Assembly (NCBI RefSeq): GCF_007859635.1
Contig: NZ_CP042306.1
Span: forward strand, 620,001 to 684,000
Reading direction: 5' to 3'
Length of the DNA stretch: 64,000 nucleotides
Source of the DNA: Sphingomonas panacisoli
GTDB taxonomy: Bacteria; Pseudomonadota; Alphaproteobacteria; Sphingomonadales; Sphingomonadaceae
Shown here: piece after piece, positions 16,837 to 26,584 of the stretch
Layout of the letters: each line of letters begins with the position of its first letter
Position numbering within the stretch: position 1 is the stretch's first letter
Made by a program: the position numbers and the translations under genes
The notes under the pieces: model-generated
What the model was told of the DNA's origin: nothing
Database searches by the model: none
What the model saw: the letters and a program-made list of their open reading frames with translations, nothing else

Positions 16837-18828
16837 ATGCTCTCGATCACGCTCCCCGACGGCTCCGTGCGTGAAGTCGCGCCCGGCACCACGCCGGCGG
16901 ACATCGCCGCCGCGATTGGCCCCGGCCTCGCCAAGGCGGCGATCGCCGCGCGGGTCGACGGCGAACTGCGCGATATCACGCGGCCGCTGGAGGCCAACGC
17001 TAACCTCGCGCTGGTGACGAGCCGCGACGAGAAAGACGCGCTCGAACTCGCGCGCCACGACTTCGCGCACGTACTCGCGGAGGCGGTGCAGAACCTGTTC
17101 CCCGGCACGCAGATCACCTTCGGCCCGGCGACCGACGACGGTTTCTACTACGACTTCGCGCCGAAGGACCGCCCGTTCACGGAAGAAGATCTGCCCGCGA
17201 TCGAAGCCGAGATGCGCAAGGTCATCGGCAAGGACGAGCCGCTGATCCGCGAGGTCTGGTCGCGCCAGCAATTGCTCGATCGGTGGAAGGCGCAGGGCGA
17301 GACGTTCAAGGCCGAATGGGCCGCCGAACTGCCCGAAGGCGAAGAACTGACGGTCTACAAGGCCGGCAACGGCCCAGACGCGTGGCTCGATATGTGCCGC
17401 GGGCCGCACCTTGCCTCGACGGGCAAGCTCGACCCCAACGCGTTCAAACTGACGCGCGTGTCGGGCGCCTATTGGCGCGGCGATCAGAATAACGCGATGC
17501 TGAGCCGCATCTACGGCACCGGCTGGCTCAACAAGAAGCAGCTCGACGAGCACCTGTTCCGGCTGGAGGAGGCCGCCAAGCGCGACCACCGCAAGCTGGG
17601 GCAGGAGATGGACCTGTTCCACCTCCAGGCCGAAGCGCACGGATCGGTGTTCTGGCACCCTAAGGGCTATATGATCTGGCGCGAGCTGGAGGCGTATATG
17701 CGCCGCGCGATCGACGCCGCTGGCTATCGCGAGGTTAAGACGCCGCAGGTCATGGACGCGCGCCAGTGGGAGCAGTCCGGCCACTGGGGCAAGTATCGCG
17801 AGAACATGTTCGTCATCCCCGACGAAGTGCCCAACGTCGAGGACGACGGCCCGATCGTATCCAACGACGCACAGTGGATGGCGCTCAAGCCGATGAATTG
17901 CCCGGCGCACGTCCTGATCTTCCGCCAGGGGATCAAATCGTACCGCGACCTGCCGCTGCGCTTCTACGAGAATGGCTGCTGCCACCGCAACGAGCCGCAC
18001 GGCGCGTTGCACGGTCTGATGCGTGTCCGTCAGTTCACGCAGGACGACGCGCACATCTTCTGCCGCGAGGACCAGATCGTCCAAGAGGTGCAGGATTTCT
18101 GCGCGCTGGCCGACCGGATCTACAAGGATTTCGGCTTCACCTATTCGATCAAGCTCGCGCTACGCCCTGACAATCGCTTCGGCACCGAGGAGATGTGGGA
18201 CCAGGCCGAGGCGGAACTGCGCGACGCCGTGGTCCGCGCCGGCATGGCGACCGAGGAATATGGCTGGGAAGAACTGCCGGGCGAGGGGGCGTTCTACGCG
18301 CCCAAGCTCGAATGGCACCTGACCGATGCGATCGGACGGACATGGCAGGTTGGCACGATCCAGTCCGACCGCGTGCTGCCCGAACGGCTCGACGCGTCCT
18401 ACGTCGGAGAGGACGGCGAGCGCCATCGCCCGGTGATGCTCCACCGCGCGATCTTCGGCAGCTACGAGCGGTTCATCGGCATCCTGATCGAGCATTTCGC
18501 GGGCAAGGTCCCGGCCTGGCTCGCGCCGGTGCAGGCGGTGGTCGCGACGATCGTGTCGGACGCCGACGATTATGCCGAACAGGTCGCCGCCGATTTGCGC
18601 AGGGCCGGGCTGCGGGTCGAAACCGACCTGCGCAACGAGAAGATCAACTATAAGGTGCGCGAACACAGCCTCGCGAAGGTTCCGAACCTGCTCGTCGTCG
18701 GCAAGCGCGAGGCCGACGAAGGCACCGTCGCGCTGCGCCAATTGGGCAGCGACCGGCAGCAGATGCTGAGCCTCGCCGAGGCCATCGAGAAGCTGACCGG
18801 CGAGGCCAAGGCGCCCGATCTCGCCTGA
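16837..18828 (+). CDS. thrS: Threonyl-tRNA synthetase
   Basis: 663 residues. The start is the ATG at 16837, where the N-terminal TGS domain begins ([16 protein letters not shown]). Then come the editing/SAD domain (about 65-225, with [11 protein letters not shown] and DMCRGPHL), the class II catalytic core ([26 protein letters not shown] with its zinc-ligand Cys, [17 protein letters not shown]) and the anticodon-binding domain from about 560 ([17 protein letters not shown]). It is preceded by a Thr leader and attenuator and followed by infC after a short gap. Confidence 0.98.
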   Translation: MLSITLPDGSVREVAPGTTPADIAAAIGPGLAKAAIAARVDGELRDITRPLEANANLALVTSRDEKDALELARHDFAHVLAEAVQNLFPGTQITFGPATDDGFYYDFAPKDRPFTEEDLPAIEAEMRKVIGKDEPLIREVWSRQQLLDRWKAQGETFKAEWAAELPEGEELTVYKAGNGPDAWLDMCRGPHLASTGKLDPNAFKLTRVSGAYWRGDQNNAMLSRIYGTGWLNKKQLDEHLFRLEEAAKRDHRKLGQEMDLFHLQAEAHGSVFWHPKGYMIWRELEAYMRRAIDAAGYREVKTPQVMDARQWEQSGHWGKYRENMFVIPDEVPNVEDDGPIVSNDAQWMALKPMNCPAHVLIFRQGIKSYRDLPLRFYENGCCHRNEPHGALHGLMRVRQFTQDDAHIFCREDQIVQEVQDFCALADRIYKDFGFTYSIKLALRPDNRFGTEEMWDQAEAELRDAVVRAGMATEEYGWEELPGEGAFYAPKLEWHLTDAIGRTWQVGTIQSDRVLPERLDASYVGEDGERHRPVMLHRAIFGSYERFIGILIEHFAGKVPAWLAPVQAVVATIVSDADDYAEQVAADLRRAGLRVETDLRNEKINYKVREHSLAKVPNLLVVGKREADEGTVALRQLGSDRQQMLSLAEAIEKLTGEAKAPDLA

Positions 18829-18902
18829 TATCGCGGGGGAGGCTTTCGCCTTCCCCGCAAAACCACTATATCGACCCTCCAACAATCACAGGAGCTACGT
18901 CT

Positions 18903-19448
18903 ATCCCACCGCCCAATATGCGCCGGCCTTTGCAGGCGCCGCCGATGAACGGCCCCCGATTCAACGAATTCATCCAGTCGCCCAAGGTCCGCGTGATCGA
19001 CCATGAAGGCGAGAATCTCGGCGTGATGTACACGCGCGAGGCGATGGAGCAGGCCAACGAACTGGGTCTCGACCTGGTCGAAGTGTCGCCCAACGCCGAT
19101 CCGCCGGTCGCCAAGTTCCTGGACGTCGGCAAGTTCAAGTACGAGGCCCAGAAAAAGGCCAACCTCGCCCGCAAGAGCCAGAAGACGCAGGAGATCAAGG
19201 AGATCAAGATGCGTCCGAACATCGACGATCATGATTATGAGACGAAGATGAAGGCGGTGCACAAGTTCATCGGTGAAGGCGACAAGGTGAAGATCACCCT
19301 CCGCTTCCGCGGTCGCGAGTTGTCGCACGGTCAGCTCGGCATGGCGTTGCTCAAGCGCGTCCAGGACGACACGGTCGAGGACGCCAAGATCGAGAGCTAT
19401 CCGCGCATGGAAGGCCGACAGATGCTGATGGTGCTGTCGCCCAAGTAA
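18903..19448 (+). CDS. infC: Translation initiation factor IF-3, probable ATC start
   Basis: 181 residues if it starts at the ATC at 18903; 176 from the ATG at 18918. The ATC is preferred because AGGAG (18890-18894) lies eight bases before it, while the ATG is 23 bases away. IF-3 genes commonly use AUU or AUC so that IF-3 represses its own translation. The N-domain ([20 protein letters not shown]), the Lys-rich linker ([17 protein letters not shown]) and the C-domain ([18 protein letters not shown]) are all present. It lies 74 bases after thrS. rpmI and rplT, frequent neighbours, are absent. Confidence 0.95.
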   Translation: MPPPNMRRPLQAPPMNGPRFNEFIQSPKVRVIDHEGENLGVMYTREAMEQANELGLDLVEVSPNADPPVAKFLDVGKFKYEAQKKANLARKSQKTQEIKEIKMRPNIDDHDYETKMKAVHKFIGEGDKVKITLRFRGRELSHGQLGMALLKRVQDDTVEDAKIESYPRMEGRQMLMVLSPK

Positions 19449-19465
19449 AATAGCGGCGCTATTTT
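19447..19465 (+). terminator. Stem-loop directly after the infC stop
   Basis: AAAATAGC (19447-19454) pairs with GCTATTTT (19458-19465) around a GGC loop, starting inside the stop codon. The T-run is within the stem, so efficiency is uncertain. Confidence 0.5.
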
Positions 19466-19508
19466 ACGTCGCGTGGGCGACTCGGCCGGCAGCGCAAGGC
19501 GCTGGCCG

Positions 19509-19540
19509 ACGGCGCGGATTTACTCCGCGCCGTTTTCGTT
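19509..19540 (+). terminator. Rho-independent terminator overlapping the GNAT gene 3' end
   Basis: GGCGCGGA (19511-19518) pairs with TCCGCGCC (19524-19531), followed by GTTTTCGTTT. It probably ends the thrS-infC transcript. The stop codon of the convergent GNAT gene (19520-19522) lies in the loop. Confidence 0.75.
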
Positions 19541-20077
19541 TGACGCTTTGATCAGGCTGGCCACATCCCGCCAGCCGTAAGCCACTTCCGCATCCCCGCC
19601 ATCGACCCGCTCGGCCACAGCGACCCCACCCAGCCGCTCGTAAAACGCCCGCGCCGGCTTGTTGTCGGTAAGCACCCACAGCGCCATGCTGCGATAGCCC
19701 TCGGCGATCAGTCGGCGCGCCATCGCCTGCATCAGCAAGCGCCCGGCGCCGCGACGCTGGCCCGCTCTCAGTACGTAGAGCGCGGCAACCTCGCCCGCAT
19801 AGCCTGCGGCCGCGAGCGCCGGCGAGCGCTGCATGGTGCACGACGCGAACCCGACGATCGCCCCGTCCGCTTCCGCGACGGCGATCCCGCGGGCGGTGCC
19901 GCTGGCGAGTTGATGCCGCCACATCGCGGCGCGCTCGGCGACGTTGAGCGCCGCGAGCCGGTCGGGTGGCATCAAGTCGGCATAGGCTTCGCGCCACGCG
20001 GCGACATGGATTTCACCGATCCGCTCGGCATCAGCCAGCCGCGCAGGGCGGACACTTATGCCGCTGGCGGTTGCCAT
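19520..20077 (-). CDS. GNAT family N-acetyltransferase
   Basis: 185 residues. The GNAT fold is visible: VRPARLADAERIGEIHVAAW at the start, AIVGFASC (strand 4) and the acetyl-CoA loop of motif A in LYVLRAGQRRGAGRLLMQAM, then ALWVLTDNKPARAFYERLG. The acceptor is unknown. It starts inside the 3' end of the VOC gene (22-base overlap), so the two are co-translated. It is the last gene of the minus-strand run from mutS. Confidence 0.85.
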   Translation of the reverse strand: MATASGISVRPARLADAERIGEIHVAAWREAYADLMPPDRLAALNVAERAAMWRHQLASGTARGIAVAEADGAIVGFASCTMQRSPALAAAGYAGEVAALYVLRAGQRRGAGRLLMQAMARRLIAEGYRSMALWVLTDNKPARAFYERLGGVAVAERVDGGDAEVAYGWRDVASLIKASNENGAE

Positions 20078-20439
20078 AATTCGATCGCGTTGCCCTCAGG
20101 GTCATGAATCCGCGCGAACTGTCCGGTCGTCGGGTCGTTCCATTCGGGTTTCGTGATCACCTCGATCCCGTTCGCGTCGAGCTTCGCGATCAGGCTATCG
20201 AGATCGCTCACGCGGAAGTTGAGCATGAACTGCTTGTCCGCTGCGAAATAATCGGTGTCGGCCTTGAACGGCGCGAACACCATCGATCCGCCCTGAACGG
20301 TCCAACTCCATTGGTCGACCGGACCGGTATCGTCCGCCGCACATCCCGCGCCCACGTTCAGATTGTCGCGATACCAGGCGTTGAGCGCGTCCGGATCGTT
20401 CGCGCGGAAGAAGAAGCCACCCATTCCCAGTACCGGCAT
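20056..20439 (-). CDS. VOC-family (glyoxalase/bleomycin-resistance-like) protein
   Basis: 127 residues, one VOC domain with two beta-alpha-beta-beta-beta units: GMGGFFFRANDPDALNAWYR at the start and FMLNFRVSDLDSLIAKLDAN in the middle, ending IHDPEGNAIELWQP. The Glu of the last strand is a usual metal ligand. Substrate cannot be inferred. It follows glnD by 14 bases and overlaps the GNAT gene. Confidence 0.85.
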   Translation of the reverse strand: MPVLGMGGFFFRANDPDALNAWYRDNLNVGAGCAADDTGPVDQWSWTVQGGSMVFAPFKADTDYFAADKQFMLNFRVSDLDSLIAKLDANGIEVITKPEWNDPTTGQFARIHDPEGNAIELWQPPAA

Positions 20440-20453
20440 CGTCGATCTCCTGT

Positions 20454-23201
20454 TCAAGCCGCTTCGCGGAACGCTTCGCCCGACGCCGCTTCGACCAGCC
20501 GCCGTTCGAGCGCCTTCACGCGGCTCGCGGTGTCGATCTTGTCGCCCGTGAGATCGGTCACGTAGAACGTATCGACCGCGCGCTCGCCATAGGTCGCGAC
20601 ATGCGCCGAATGGATCGTCACCTTCGACTGGAACAGTGCGTGCGCAAGCTGGTGGAGCAACGCCGGGCGGTCGCGCGCATTGACCTCGACCACGGTGAAG
20701 CGGTTCGACGCATGGTTGTCGATGAACGCCGCGGGACTGATGTCGAACGCCTCGGCGCGGGGGCGAGGCGGGGGTTTGGCCTTGAGCCGGTCGGTCAGCT
20801 TGTTGCGATTGGCCAGCGCATCCTCGATCGCGCGCCTCAGCCGTGCCAGCTGCCCGGAGTCGTCGAACGGCCGGCCGAGCGGATCCTGCACGAGGAAATT
20901 GTCGAGTGCCATGCCGTCGCGCGTGGTGTGGATGCGCGCGTCGATGATGTTGCCGCCCGCGACGCTGATCGCGCCGGCGATACGATAGAACAGGCCGGGA
21001 TGGTCGGCGGCGTAGATCGTCACCAACGTCGCGCCGCGGTCGCGCTCCACCGACGTCGCGATCGACAAAGGCGCGGTGCCGGCCCCGGCGATCAGCCGCA
21101 GGTTCGCCGCGAGCACATCCTCGGGCTCGGCAACCCAATAGGATTCGGGCAGCTTCTTGACCGTCTTGGCGAACGCCTTCGCATCCCAGCCGAGCGCGGC
21201 CGCGACCGATTCCTGCTTGGCGGTGACGCGCTCGCTCCGACCCTTCTGTTTGTGACCGAGCCGCAGTACCTCCTCGGCGGCTTCGAACAGGTCAGTCAGC
21301 AACTGCCGCTTCCACCCGTTCCACACCCCCGGGCCGACCGCGCGGATATCGACCACGGTCAGCGTCAGCAGCAGGCGTAAACGTTCCGGCGACTGCACGA
21401 TCTCGGCGAAATCGAGGATCGTCTTGAAATCCGACAAGTCGCGCTTGAACGCGGTCGCTGACATCAGCAGGTGCGCGCGTACCAGCCACGCCACCGTCTC
21501 GGTTTCGGCCGGCGTCAGGCCCAAGCGCGGGCACAGCCGCATCGCGACTTCCGCCCCCAGCACCGAATGGTCGCCGCCGCGCCCCTTGGCGATGTCGTGG
21601 AGCAGCACCGCGACGTACAGCACACGCCGCGAGGCGATCTGCTTCATGATCGCGTGGCTGAGCGGATGGTCCTCCTGCAGCTCGCCCTTCTCGATCCGGC
21701 TGAGCAGCCCGATCGCGTGGATCGTGTGCTCATCGACCGTGAAATGATGGTACATGTCGAACTGCATCTGCGCGACGACGCGGCCGAAGTCGGGCACGAA
21801 GCGGCCGAACACGCCCGCCTCGTTCATCCAGCGCAGCGCGAGTTCGGGATTGTGCCGGCTCGTCAGCAGATCGAGGAACAGCGCGTTGGCTTCCGGATTG
21901 CGCCGGATGTCGTCGACCAGCTTGGCGTCGCGCGCAGCGGCGCGCATCGCGAGCGGATGGATTTCCATCTCGTGTCGATCGGCGAGCACGAACATCTCGA
22001 TCAGCCGCGTCGGCTTCTCGATCAGGAAATTGTCGTTGGGCAGCGCCAGCCGCCCGCGATCGAGCACGAAGCCGTGGAGTTTCGACGGCCGCCGCCTGAG
22101 CGTCGGCAATCCGAACCGCCGCCCGCGCGCCGCGAACTTCTCGTCGAGATGCGCCAGGAACACACCGGTCAGATTGCCGACCGCTTTCGCCTGCAGGAAA
22201 TAATACTGCATGAAGCGCTCGACCTTGGACTTGCCTGGCCGGTCGGCGAACCGCATCCGTTCGGCGATGTCGCGCTGCATGTCGAAGGTTAGACGGTCTT
22301 CGGCGCGGCCCGCGATTGCGTGGAGGTGGCAGCGGACCGCCCACAGGAAATTGTCGGCGCGGTGGAATTGGGCGTACTCGGCGCGGCTGAACAGCCCGGT
22401 CTCGACCAGCTGCGACGCGGTCTGGACGTTGTAGACGTACTTGCCGATCCAGAAGAGTGCGTGGAGGTCGCGCAAACCGCCTTTACCCTCCTTGACGTTG
22501 GGTTCGACGACGTAGCGCGTGTCGCCCATTCGTTTGTGCCGCGCGTCGCGTTCGGCGAGCTTTTCCGCGATGAAGGTGCGTTCGGTCGCGCTCTGGACCT
22601 CCGCCTTGAAGCGCCGCGACGCCTCGTCGTACAAATCCTGCTCGCCCCAGACGTAGCGCCCTTCGAGCAAGGCGGTACGGATCGTCACGTCGCTCTTCGA
22701 TTGGCGCACCATTTCGTCGATGCTGCGGACCGATTGTCCGACCTTCAAACCAAGATCCCAGAGCGAATAGAGCATCGTCTCTACGACCTGCTCGTGCCAC
22801 GGCGTTTCCTTCCACGGCGTCAGGAAGGCGATGTCGACGTCCGAATAGGGCGCCATTTCGCCCCGCCCGTAGCCGCCGACCGCGACCAGCGTCAGCTTCT
22901 CGGCGGCCGTCGGATTGCTCAGCGGATAGAGCCTTTGCGTCGTGAAATCGTAGAGCAGGCGCAGGATCTGGTCGATCAGGAACGCTTGGCTCGCCGCGAT
23001 CTCCAGCCCGCGCGAGGGGTGCGCGATCAGCCGCGCCTCGATCTCGGCGCGGCCGGCGATCAACGCCGCCTTCAGCGCCTTGGTCGCCGCCTGACGCAGC
23101 TTGGTGCGGTCGCTGCCCTCGATCGCGTCGAGCGCTTCCGCCAGCGTGCGCCGGTCGATGATCGCGCGGCGATGCGGCAGGCTGGCGAAGCGCGAGGACA
23201 T
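20454..23201 (-). CDS. glnD: Bifunctional [protein-PII] uridylyltransferase/uridylyl-removing enzyme
   Basis: 915 residues, the usual size. It senses glutamine and adds or removes UMP on PII. The nucleotidyltransferase domain has VAVGGYGRGEMAPYSDVD near residues 108-125. The HD phosphohydrolase domain has FTVDEHTIHAIG and LLHDIAKGRGGDHS near 475-530. Two ACT domains end the chain (from about 725, LVTIYAADHPGLFYRIAGAI, and from about 840, FTVVEVNARDRPALLHQLA). It lies between an HTH gene and a VOC gene on the mutS strand. Confidence 0.97.
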   Translation of the reverse strand: MSSRFASLPHRRAIIDRRTLAEALDAIEGSDRTKLRQAATKALKAALIAGRAEIEARLIAHPSRGLEIAASQAFLIDQILRLLYDFTTQRLYPLSNPTAAEKLTLVAVGGYGRGEMAPYSDVDIAFLTPWKETPWHEQVVETMLYSLWDLGLKVGQSVRSIDEMVRQSKSDVTIRTALLEGRYVWGEQDLYDEASRRFKAEVQSATERTFIAEKLAERDARHKRMGDTRYVVEPNVKEGKGGLRDLHALFWIGKYVYNVQTASQLVETGLFSRAEYAQFHRADNFLWAVRCHLHAIAGRAEDRLTFDMQRDIAERMRFADRPGKSKVERFMQYYFLQAKAVGNLTGVFLAHLDEKFAARGRRFGLPTLRRRPSKLHGFVLDRGRLALPNDNFLIEKPTRLIEMFVLADRHEMEIHPLAMRAAARDAKLVDDIRRNPEANALFLDLLTSRHNPELALRWMNEAGVFGRFVPDFGRVVAQMQFDMYHHFTVDEHTIHAIGLLSRIEKGELQEDHPLSHAIMKQIASRRVLYVAVLLHDIAKGRGGDHSVLGAEVAMRLCPRLGLTPAETETVAWLVRAHLLMSATAFKRDLSDFKTILDFAEIVQSPERLRLLLTLTVVDIRAVGPGVWNGWKRQLLTDLFEAAEEVLRLGHKQKGRSERVTAKQESVAAALGWDAKAFAKTVKKLPESYWVAEPEDVLAANLRLIAGAGTAPLSIATSVERDRGATLVTIYAADHPGLFYRIAGAISVAGGNIIDARIHTTRDGMALDNFLVQDPLGRPFDDSGQLARLRRAIEDALANRNKLTDRLKAKPPPRPRAEAFDISPAAFIDNHASNRFTVVEVNARDRPALLHQLAHALFQSKVTIHSAHVATYGERAVDTFYVTDLTGDKIDTASRVKALERRLVEAASGEAFREAA

Positions 23202-23241
23202 GGAACGTCAGATAGGGGCGAAATCCCGCCCCGTCACGCGT

Positions 23242-23628
23242 CTAGCGGCGCTTGAACCGGACCGCGTGCACGCGCCGCGCGGGCTGGCCGCTCCAGCCCA
23301 GGTCGAAGCGTTCGCGCGCGTCGAATCGCGCCGTCACTTCGTCGCGCAGGCAATCGGTGATCCATTCGTTGGAGATGCCAACCATCCGCGCATAGTTGCG
23401 CGCGAAGCCGATCGCGTAGACCGACGCGGCGAACCCGTCGAACCGGCCTTCCTCGATCGCGGTGAGGTGGCGGACCGCGATCCGCGTTTCGCCCGCCACG
23501 TCCTGCAGGGTCATACCCATCCGTTCGCGCGCGGTGCGCAGCGTCGGCCCGGCGACCGCCATCGACGGCGTCGGCATCGCCAGCATTCCCGGTCCCGATG
23601 CCGGGAACAGCCCTGCCTGGATTTCCAT
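23242..23628 (-). CDS. RodZ-like helix-turn-helix protein without a membrane anchor
   Basis: 128 residues from the ATG at 23628, which has GGGGGAG nine bases upstream; two further in-frame starts lie upstream (23637 and a TTG at 23646). The central part is an HTH_25-type domain (LRTARERMGMTLQDVAGETR, then AVRHLTAIEEGRFDGF and YAIGFARNYARMVGI). Full RodZ proteins continue into a transmembrane helix and periplasmic domain, both missing here. It may be a free cytoplasmic regulator. It lies between mutS and glnD. Confidence 0.75.
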   Translation of the reverse strand: MEIQAGLFPASGPGMLAMPTPSMAVAGPTLRTARERMGMTLQDVAGETRIAVRHLTAIEEGRFDGFAASVYAIGFARNYARMVGISNEWITDCLRDEVTARFDARERFDLGWSGQPARRVHAVRFKRR

Positions 23629-23692
23629 GAGTCGCATCTCCCCCAACCGCGGAGGATCGCACCATTGCCGCAGCGGCGCAATGATCGGGGCG

Positions 23693-26395
23693 TCAACCGC
23701 TGCAGGCGAGAGTCTTGAGACGGTACAATATGTCGAGCGCGTCGCGCGGCGTCAGGGCATCGACGTCGAGCGCCTCGACCTCGGCGCGGATCGCGTCGCA
23801 TTCGTCCTCCTCGGCCTCAACAGCGGCGGCGAAGAGGGGGAGGTCGTCGAGCCCTGCCGCCAATCCGCCCGTCTTGGCGCGGCCCGCCTCGAGCTTGGCG
23901 AGGACGGCCTTGGCGCGCGCGATGGTCGCGGGGGGCAGGCCGGCGAGGCGGGCTACCGCCAGGCCGTAGGAGCGATCGGCGGGACCATCGGCGACTTCGT
24001 GGAGCAGGACGAGATCGCCCTTCCATTCCCGCGCGCGGACGTGGTGGAGCGTCAAGGCGTCGCAGCGTTCGGCGAGCCGCGTCAGCTCGTGGTAATGCGT
24101 CGCGAACAGGCAGCGGCAGCGATTGTCCTCATGGATCGCCTCGACCACGGCCCAGGCGATGGCGAGCCCGTCATAGGTCGAGGTGCCGCGCCCGACTTCG
24201 TCGAGAATGACGAACGATTGCGGCGTCGCCTGCGCCAGGATCGCGGCGGTCTCGACCATCTCGACCATGAAGGTGGAGCGCCCGCGCGCGAGATTGTCCG
24301 ATGCGCCGACGCGGCTGAACAGCCGATCGACGAGGCCGAGCGTCGCGCTGGTCGCTGGCACGTAGCTGCCGGCCTGGGCGAGGACGGCGATCAGCGCGTT
24401 CTGGCGCAGGAAGGTCGATTTGCCGCCCATGTTGGGGCCCGTCACGAGCCACAGCCGGTTGCTCTCCGACAACCCGCAATCGTTGGCGACGAAGCGCTCG
24501 CCGGTGCGGCGGACGGCGTCCTCTACCACCGGGTGACGCCCACCGATGATGTCGAAACAGGCATGGTCGGCGAGGTGCGGCCGCGCCCAGCCGCCCTCGG
24601 CGGCGCGTTCGGCGAGGCCCGCCGACACGTCGAGCCTTGCCAATGCGTCGGCGGTCGCGGCGATCGCCTCGCGGCTGTCGAGCGCGGCGGCGGTCAAGTC
24701 TTCGAGATGTGCTGCTTCGGCGGCGAGGGCATGGCTGCCCGCCTGCGTCACCTTCATCGCGAGTTCGTGCAGTTCGGGTGCGTTGAAGCGCACCACGCCG
24801 GCCAGCGTCTGGCGATGCGTGAACCCGCTGTCCGCCGCCATCAGCGGGTCGGCCGCCTTGGCCGGTACCTCGACGTGATAGCCGAGCACGCCGTTGTGGC
24901 GGATCTTCAGCGCCGTCGCCCCGGTCCGCGCGCGATATTCGGCCTCCAGCGCGGCGATGGCGCGCCGCCCGCCCGCGCCGACGTCGCGCAGATCGTCGAG
25001 TGCCGAGTCATACCCTTCCGCGATATAGCCGCCGTCCGCGGCATCGATCGGTGGCATCGGCACCAGCGCACGCTTGTACAGGTCTATCAGGGCGCCATGC
25101 CCTTGAAGACGCGGGACCAGTTGATCGAGCAAGGGTCTTTTAACGTCCGTTCGTCCCCGGACTTGATCCGGGGTTGTCGAAGAACGTGTTTCACGCACCT
25201 CGCCAAGATCACGTCCTTCGACAGGCTCAGGACGAACGGGGGAAATGAAGGGGAACAGTCGTTCCGCCAGCAGCCACGCGCCGTCGAGCCCGTCGCGCAA
25301 CTGGCCGAGATCGCGCGGGCTGCCCCGTCCTGCCGCGATCCGCCCGAGCGCGCGGCCGATGTCGGGCAGACTGCGGAGCGTGCCGCGCAGGCTTTCGCGC
25401 AACCCGCCATCGTCGTGCAGGCGCTGGACAAGGTCCAATCGCGCGTCGATCGTCGCCTTGTCCATCAGCGGCGCGCCGATGTCGCCCGCCAGCAATCGCG
25501 CGCCCGCGCCCGTCACCGTGCGATCGACCGAATCGAGTAGGCTGCCTTTGCGCTGGCCGGTCTGGGTCTGGGTCAGCTCCAGGCTTTCGCGCGTCGCGGC
25601 GTCGATCGCCATCGTCTGCGCGGCACTGGCGACGCGCGGCGGGCGCAGGAAGGGCAGGGCGCCCTTGGCGGTATGTTCGAGATACGCGACCAGCCCGCCC
25701 GCCGCCGCGAGTCCCGCACGGCTCAACTGGCCGAACCCGTCGAGCGTCGCGACGCCATAGACGCGCTTCAGCCGCGCCTCAGCTGCCGTGGAATCGAATT
25801 CGCTCTTGGGGCGGATCGAGGTGGCGTATTCTTCTACGGTGCCACCCTCGGCAGCGATCACTTCTGCAGCGCCGAGCCGGGCCAGTTCCGCGGGCAATCC
25901 GCCGGCGTCGGTTTCGACCAATTCGAACCGCCCGGTCGACACATCCGCCGCCGCCACCGCTATCCCGCCCGCCGTCTCGCCGATCGCGACGCACCAGTTC
26001 GCCGCGCGCGCGTCGAGCAAGGCTTCCTCGGTCAGCGTCCCCGCCGTCACCACGCGCACGATCGCACGCGCGACCAGCGCCTTCGACCCGCCGCGCTTCT
26101 TCGCCTCCGCCGGGCTCTCAGTCTGGTCCGCAATGGCGACCCGATGCCCGGCCTTGATCAGCCGCTGGAGATAGCCGACCGCGGCATGCGCGGGGACGCC
26201 GCACATCGGGATTTTCTCGCCCTCATGCTCGCCGCGTGCGGTCAGCGCGATGTCGAGCACCGCGCTCGCGATCTTCGCATCGTCGAAGAACAATTCGAAG
26301 AAATCGCCCATGCGATAGAACAACAGGCAATCGCCAGCCTCGGCCTTTAGCGCCAAGTACTGCGCCATCATCGGGGTGGGGGCGGCGTCGGCCAT
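23693..26395 (-). CDS. mutS: DNA mismatch repair protein MutS with an in-frame palindrome-derived insert
   Basis: 900 residues from the ATG at 26395 (MADAAPTPMMAQYLALKAEA). Domain I has FYRMGDFFELFFDDA with the mismatch-contacting Phe and Glu; the ATPase domain has Walker A TGPNMGGKST and the signature FSRVGASDNLARGRSTFMVE. About residues 384-417 are unusual: SPVRPEPVEGRDLGEV followed by a TTPDQVRGRTDV stretch. These are translations of two intergenic palindrome families (bases about 25145-25245), in frame, in the helical core or lever region. The rest of the protein appears intact. It is divergent from maeB. Confidence 0.97.
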   Translation of the reverse strand: MADAAPTPMMAQYLALKAEAGDCLLFYRMGDFFELFFDDAKIASAVLDIALTARGEHEGEKIPMCGVPAHAAVGYLQRLIKAGHRVAIADQTESPAEAKKRGGSKALVARAIVRVVTAGTLTEEALLDARAANWCVAIGETAGGIAVAAADVSTGRFELVETDAGGLPAELARLGAAEVIAAEGGTVEEYATSIRPKSEFDSTAAEARLKRVYGVATLDGFGQLSRAGLAAAGGLVAYLEHTAKGALPFLRPPRVASAAQTMAIDAATRESLELTQTQTGQRKGSLLDSVDRTVTGAGARLLAGDIGAPLMDKATIDARLDLVQRLHDDGGLRESLRGTLRSLPDIGRALGRIAAGRGSPRDLGQLRDGLDGAWLLAERLFPFISPVRPEPVEGRDLGEVRETRSSTTPDQVRGRTDVKRPLLDQLVPRLQGHGALIDLYKRALVPMPPIDAADGGYIAEGYDSALDDLRDVGAGGRRAIAALEAEYRARTGATALKIRHNGVLGYHVEVPAKAADPLMAADSGFTHRQTLAGVVRFNAPELHELAMKVTQAGSHALAAEAAHLEDLTAAALDSREAIAATADALARLDVSAGLAERAAEGGWARPHLADHACFDIIGGRHPVVEDAVRRTGERFVANDCGLSESNRLWLVTGPNMGGKSTFLRQNALIAVLAQAGSYVPATSATLGLVDRLFSRVGASDNLARGRSTFMVEMVETAAILAQATPQSFVILDEVGRGTSTYDGLAIAWAVVEAIHEDNRCRCLFATHYHELTRLAERCDALTLHHVRAREWKGDLVLLHEVADGPADRSYGLAVARLAGLPPATIARAKAVLAKLEAGRAKTGGLAAGLDDLPLFAAAVEAEEDECDAIRAEVEALDVDALTPRDALDILYRLKTLACSG
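25145..25245. repeat. Palindromic (REP-like) element embedded in mutS
   Basis: It contains CCCCGGACTTGATCCGGGG at its left and CGTCCTTCGACAGGCTCAGG with GACGAACGG at its right. The second is the very common sphingomonad element whose translations read PFVLSLSKD or RPEPVEG. The length preserves the mutS frame. Confidence 0.8.
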
Positions 26396-26584
26396 CGCCT
26401 GTCGGTTAGCCCAGCCCAGACGAGCCGCAAACCCGTCCAGCGGCTTTGCTGTGGGTAAAATGTGCGGATTTCCGCTCGGCGGCGTCGTCATCGCGGTGAA
26501 ACGGCCGCGCGACAGGCGACGGCAAGCCGGTTCCCTTATCGGGGCGCGGCTTCTAAGGATGAGCCAACAGAGAGGTCCTCCCCC

